Assembly (NCBI GenBank): GCA_910578395.1
Contig: CAJTPZ010000001.1
Location: 124,001-188,000 of the forward strand
DNA length: 64,000 nucleotides
Origin: an uncultured Muribaculaceae bacterium
GTDB lineage: Bacteria > Bacteroidota > Bacteroidia > Bacteroidales > Muribaculaceae
Reading direction: 5' to 3'
This document shows, piece by piece, positions 61,680-64,000 of this stretch. A model generated the notes under the pieces. It was given only the letters and a program-made list of their open reading frames with translations. It was not told where the DNA came from and made no database searches. A program made the translations under genes and the position numbers. Position 1 is the stretch's first letter, and every line of letters starts with the position of its first letter.

Positions 61680-63101
61680 CTACTTTATGAAGAAACGATA
61701 CAGATCATTGCCATTGGCATACAGCAACAGCGCAAACAGCAAAAGCATGCCGGCCATCTGCGCATACTCCAAAAATTTCTCTGACGGCTTTCGGCGTGTC
61801 ACCATCTCCCATATAAGGAACATCACATGCCCGCCATCAAGTGCCGGAATGGGTATCACGTTCATGAACGCGAGTATGATCGACAGAAACGCTACCGTTT
61901 CCCAAAACGACAGCCAGTTCCATGCCGACGGAAACATCGACCCAATAGCGCCGAACCCGCCTATGCTCTCGGCTCCGCGTTTAGTGAAAATATATTTCAA
62001 CGATCCGACGTAGTTGCCCATTGTGGATACTCCGTTGGATATGCCTTTGGGGATTGATGCAAAAAGCCCGTATCGCACATACTGCACCGGATAGATCTCG
62101 GCAGGAAGCATAAGCCCTATTCCAAGTTTACCGTCAGATGTAGGTGTGGCTTCAAGCGTCACAATCCCGCCATCGCGTTCAACCGTGAATTCGGTCGGTT
62201 TACCTGCATTAGACAATAGCTCGGCGCTGAATTCCGTATAGGACGGAGTAGGGACCGCACCTACCGAAGTGAAACGGTCTCCCTCCATTACTCCGGCTTT
62301 CACGGCCGGATCTCCGGCAGCAAGGCTCTTGACAATAACCGGTACACGCATCGCCATAAAACCTCCTTCGTCGTTCACACTGAATATAAAATCATCGGGC
62401 AGAGCGATACTGACAGTGTCACTGCCGTTGCGCAACACCTTTACTTCTTTTGCCTCTACAATATCAATCAATGAAGCAGACTCTCCAAGTTCCTTTCCGT
62501 CGGCCATGAGCGGAATATCACCATTGCGAAATCCCACCGCCTGAGCAGCCGGTACAAAATCAAATCCGGCACTCACATCACGCATGTTGATATGCGATTC
62601 ACCCCAATGGAAAGCAATGCCGGCATAAATAACTACCGCAAGCACAAAATTCATAATAACGCCTCCAAGCATCACGAGCAGCCGCTGATAAGCAGGCTTC
62701 GACCGAAATTCCCAAGGCTCGGCCACTTCCGAAAGCGATTTCTGATCCTGTGTTTCGTCGATCATTCCGGCAATCTGGCAATATCCACCAAGCGGAATCC
62801 AACCGATACCATACACCGTGTCCCGCCATGATGCCTTTTCCGCATCCTTCGCACCGGCAGGATGCGCCTTACCGACTTTCAGGGTCACAACAGCCTTGTC
62901 GTCGGCCGATGAGAGCAAAAGCAGCTTACCTTCACGAGGGATATACTTCAACAGTGAGAACTTGTAATTGAAAAAAAGATAGAAGCGGCTCACACGCATT
63001 CCGAAAATTCGGGCAAACATATAATGGCCAAACTCATGCACAATCACAAGCAGGCTCAATGCCACTATGAGCTGTAAAGCTTTTATAAGTGTCGTTTCCA
63101 C
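61680..63101 (-). CDS. rseP: Site-2 protease RseP, intramembrane zinc metalloprotease
   Basis: The 473-residue M50 protease has the zinc-binding HEFGH at residues 22-26 within the first membrane helix (LIVALSLLVIVHEFGHYMFA). It has the conserved GWIPLGGYCQIAGM segment, two PDZ-like regions (about 205-375) and the second zinc motif in NVIPIPALDGGHVMF (about 415-430). It cuts membrane-spanning regulators such as anti-sigma factors after a first periplasmic cut. The membrane-anchored anti-sigma-like protein encoded at 50813-51565 is a conceivable but unproven substrate. In this run it directly follows dxr, a gene order common in bacteria. Confidence 0.95.
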   Translation of the reverse strand: METTLIKALQLIVALSLLVIVHEFGHYMFARIFGMRVSRFYLFFNYKFSLLKYIPREGKLLLLSSADDKAVVTLKVGKAHPAGAKDAEKASWRDTVYGIGWIPLGGYCQIAGMIDETQDQKSLSEVAEPWEFRSKPAYQRLLVMLGGVIMNFVLAVVIYAGIAFHWGESHINMRDVSAGFDFVPAAQAVGFRNGDIPLMADGKELGESASLIDIVEAKEVKVLRNGSDTVSIALPDDFIFSVNDEGGFMAMRVPVIVKSLAAGDPAVKAGVMEGDRFTSVGAVPTPSYTEFSAELLSNAGKPTEFTVERDGGIVTLEATPTSDGKLGIGLMLPAEIYPVQYVRYGLFASIPKGISNGVSTMGNYVGSLKYIFTKRGAESIGGFGAIGSMFPSAWNWLSFWETVAFLSIILAFMNVIPIPALDGGHVMFLIWEMVTRRKPSEKFLEYAQMAGMLLLFALLLYANGNDLYRFFIK

Positions 63102-63119
63102 GTAATACAGTTTTGATTT

Positions 63120-64000
63120 CTATATCAACCCGGCTGCTATGCGTCGGGCCTGAGTGTTAGACTCAACATAATCGTCGAGTGTCGGTGCCGGCACATAATC
63201 GGCCCGCTCCAATGTTTTTTCTATAATTCTTACAATATCTGTAAATCCAATCCGGTCATGCAGGAAAGCATCAACAGCAATCTCATTAGCTGCATTTATC
63301 ACACATGCAGTATTTCCTCCATGCTGCAAAGCATAGTGTCCGAGGGCAATCCCGGGGAATTTCTCTACATCGGGTTCCTCAAATGTGAGATGACTCATAT
63401 CAGCCACTGTAAGCCGACGTTCGACCGAAGGCAATTCAAGTCTGCGGCTTCCGGCAAGGGCATATCTGATCGGGAGATGCATGTCGGGGACCCCCAACTG
63501 CGCTTTTAGGGCACCGTCGCGATATTCGACCATAGAGTGCACAATCGACTGCGGATGCACGACAGCTGAAATACGCTCCCCCGGAATTCCGAAAAGCCAG
63601 CGCGCCTCGATAATTTCAAACGACTTGTTGACCATCGTAGCGGAGTCAACAGTGATTTTGGCACCCATACTCCAGTTGGGATGTCGCAGAGCGTCGGATG
63701 CTTTCATTCCTGCCAGTCTGGAAGGCTCAACGCACCTGAACGGCCCTCCCGATGCTGTGATCCACAATCGTTCCACAGTATTGCAGTCCTCGCCATGCAG
63801 ACACTGGTATATGGCGGAATGCTCTGAATCGACCGGAATGATATCCACGCCGAAGATTTCTTTCTCTCGTGTGACAATATCTCCTGCGACAACCAGAGTC
63901 TCCTTGTTTGCCAGCGCGATAGTCTTACCGGCTCTTATGGCGCGAATGGTAGGTATCAGACCGCTGTAACCCACCGTAGCAGTGACGACGACATCAGTAT
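63120..64000 (-). CDS. dxr: 1-deoxy-D-xylulose 5-phosphate reductoisomerase (partial, N-terminus off window)
   Basis: The frame is open to the window edge; about 293 residues of a usual about 385-400 are present. A GTG at 63974 is internal, because the frame continues upstream as TDVVVTATVGYSGL. The second step of the non-mevalonate isoprenoid pathway is indicated by IALANKETLVVAG, the metal-site residues in PVDSEHSAIYQCL, ITASGGPFR, HPNWSMGAKITVDSATMVNKSFE and the flexible-loop segment AVVHPQSIVHSMVE. The C-terminus is complete (stop at 63120), ending 18 bp before rseP. The missing part is the NADPH-binding N-terminus. Confidence 0.96.
   Translation of the reverse strand, partial: TDVVVTATVGYSGLIPTIRAIRAGKTIALANKETLVVAGDIVTREKEIFGVDIIPVDSEHSAIYQCLHGEDCNTVERLWITASGGPFRCVEPSRLAGMKASDALRHPNWSMGAKITVDSATMVNKSFEIIEARWLFGIPGERISAVVHPQSIVHSMVEYRDGALKAQLGVPDMHLPIRYALAGSRRLELPSVERRLTVADMSHLTFEEPDVEKFPGIALGHYALQHGGNTACVINAANEIAVDAFLHDRIGFTDIVRIIEKTLERADYVPAPTLDDYVESNTQARRIAAGLI

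Noticed and set aside
1..64000. Search for tRNA, rRNA, CRISPR repeats, transposases and phage genes
   Set aside because: No clover-leaf with GTTCGA-type arms, no periodic repeats with spacers and no DDE or serine/tyrosine recombinase motifs were found among the reading frames.

Overview
The window looks like an ordinary chromosomal stretch of an anaerobic gut Bacteroidales bacterium, most likely family Muribaculaceae or a close relative. The evidence is a SusC/SusD pair, AT-rich intergenic DNA with TAnnTTTG-type -7 elements and few Shine-Dalgarno sites, SprA of the type IX secretion system, a DUF4988-CotH lipoprotein, a GT3-type glycogen synthase next to an alpha-glucan phosphorylase, and a one-chain pyruvate:ferredoxin oxidoreductase. 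The family-level placement is inference. I see no rRNA, tRNA, CRISPR array, prophage or insertion sequence.

Layout. 1-4174: the end of a nutrient-uptake locus (susD, cut by the window edge, and susC, minus strand). 4399-8144: divergent creD and an outer-membrane beta-barrel gene. 8282-10402: a short 2[4Fe-4S] ferredoxin and an MsbA-like ABC exporter (minus). 10547-12536: manA and a ROK sugar kinase (plus). 12699-17273: an A/T-rich CotH lipoprotein gene whose 5' end is broken by a run of nine G, then a double-SGNH esterase. 17360-21982: a minus-strand housekeeping operon read hpt-adk-nusB-yajC-ybbR-coaE. 22142-25705: nifJ. 25960-34917: an unknown secreted protein and the 2503-residue sprA (minus). 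35268-37148: a biotin-bearing carboxyltransferase subunit (plus).

37721-46407 is a storage-polysaccharide and amino-sugar region: glycogen synthase and glucan phosphorylase on the minus strand, a secreted pullulanase on the plus strand, two copies of a 64-bp terminator-like repeat, and a NagB-like/PIG-L fusion that has lost the catalytic residues expected of a glucosamine-6-phosphate deaminase. 46508-52080 holds folC, two DUF2807 surface proteins, a GT2 glycosyltransferase, and a convergent ECF sigma/membrane anti-sigma-like pair. 52194-64000 is a tightly packed minus-strand run: a fucosyltransferase-like gene, trxA, dnaE, a PepO-type peptidase, galE, an RlmI-like methyltransferase, rseP and dxr (N-terminus off the window).

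How the genes work together: SusCD and pullulanase bring in and trim glycans; ManA, the ROK kinase, the glycogen enzymes and GalE interconvert sugar phosphates; PFOR, ferredoxin and the biotin carboxyltransferase subunit carry anaerobic pyruvate metabolism; SprA, RseP, DUF2807, CotH, CreD and the sigma/anti-sigma pair belong to the cell envelope. The two observations most worth a second look are the G9 tract that could phase-switch the CotH lipoprotein and the catalytically degenerate NagB domain fused to a PIG-L deacetylase.
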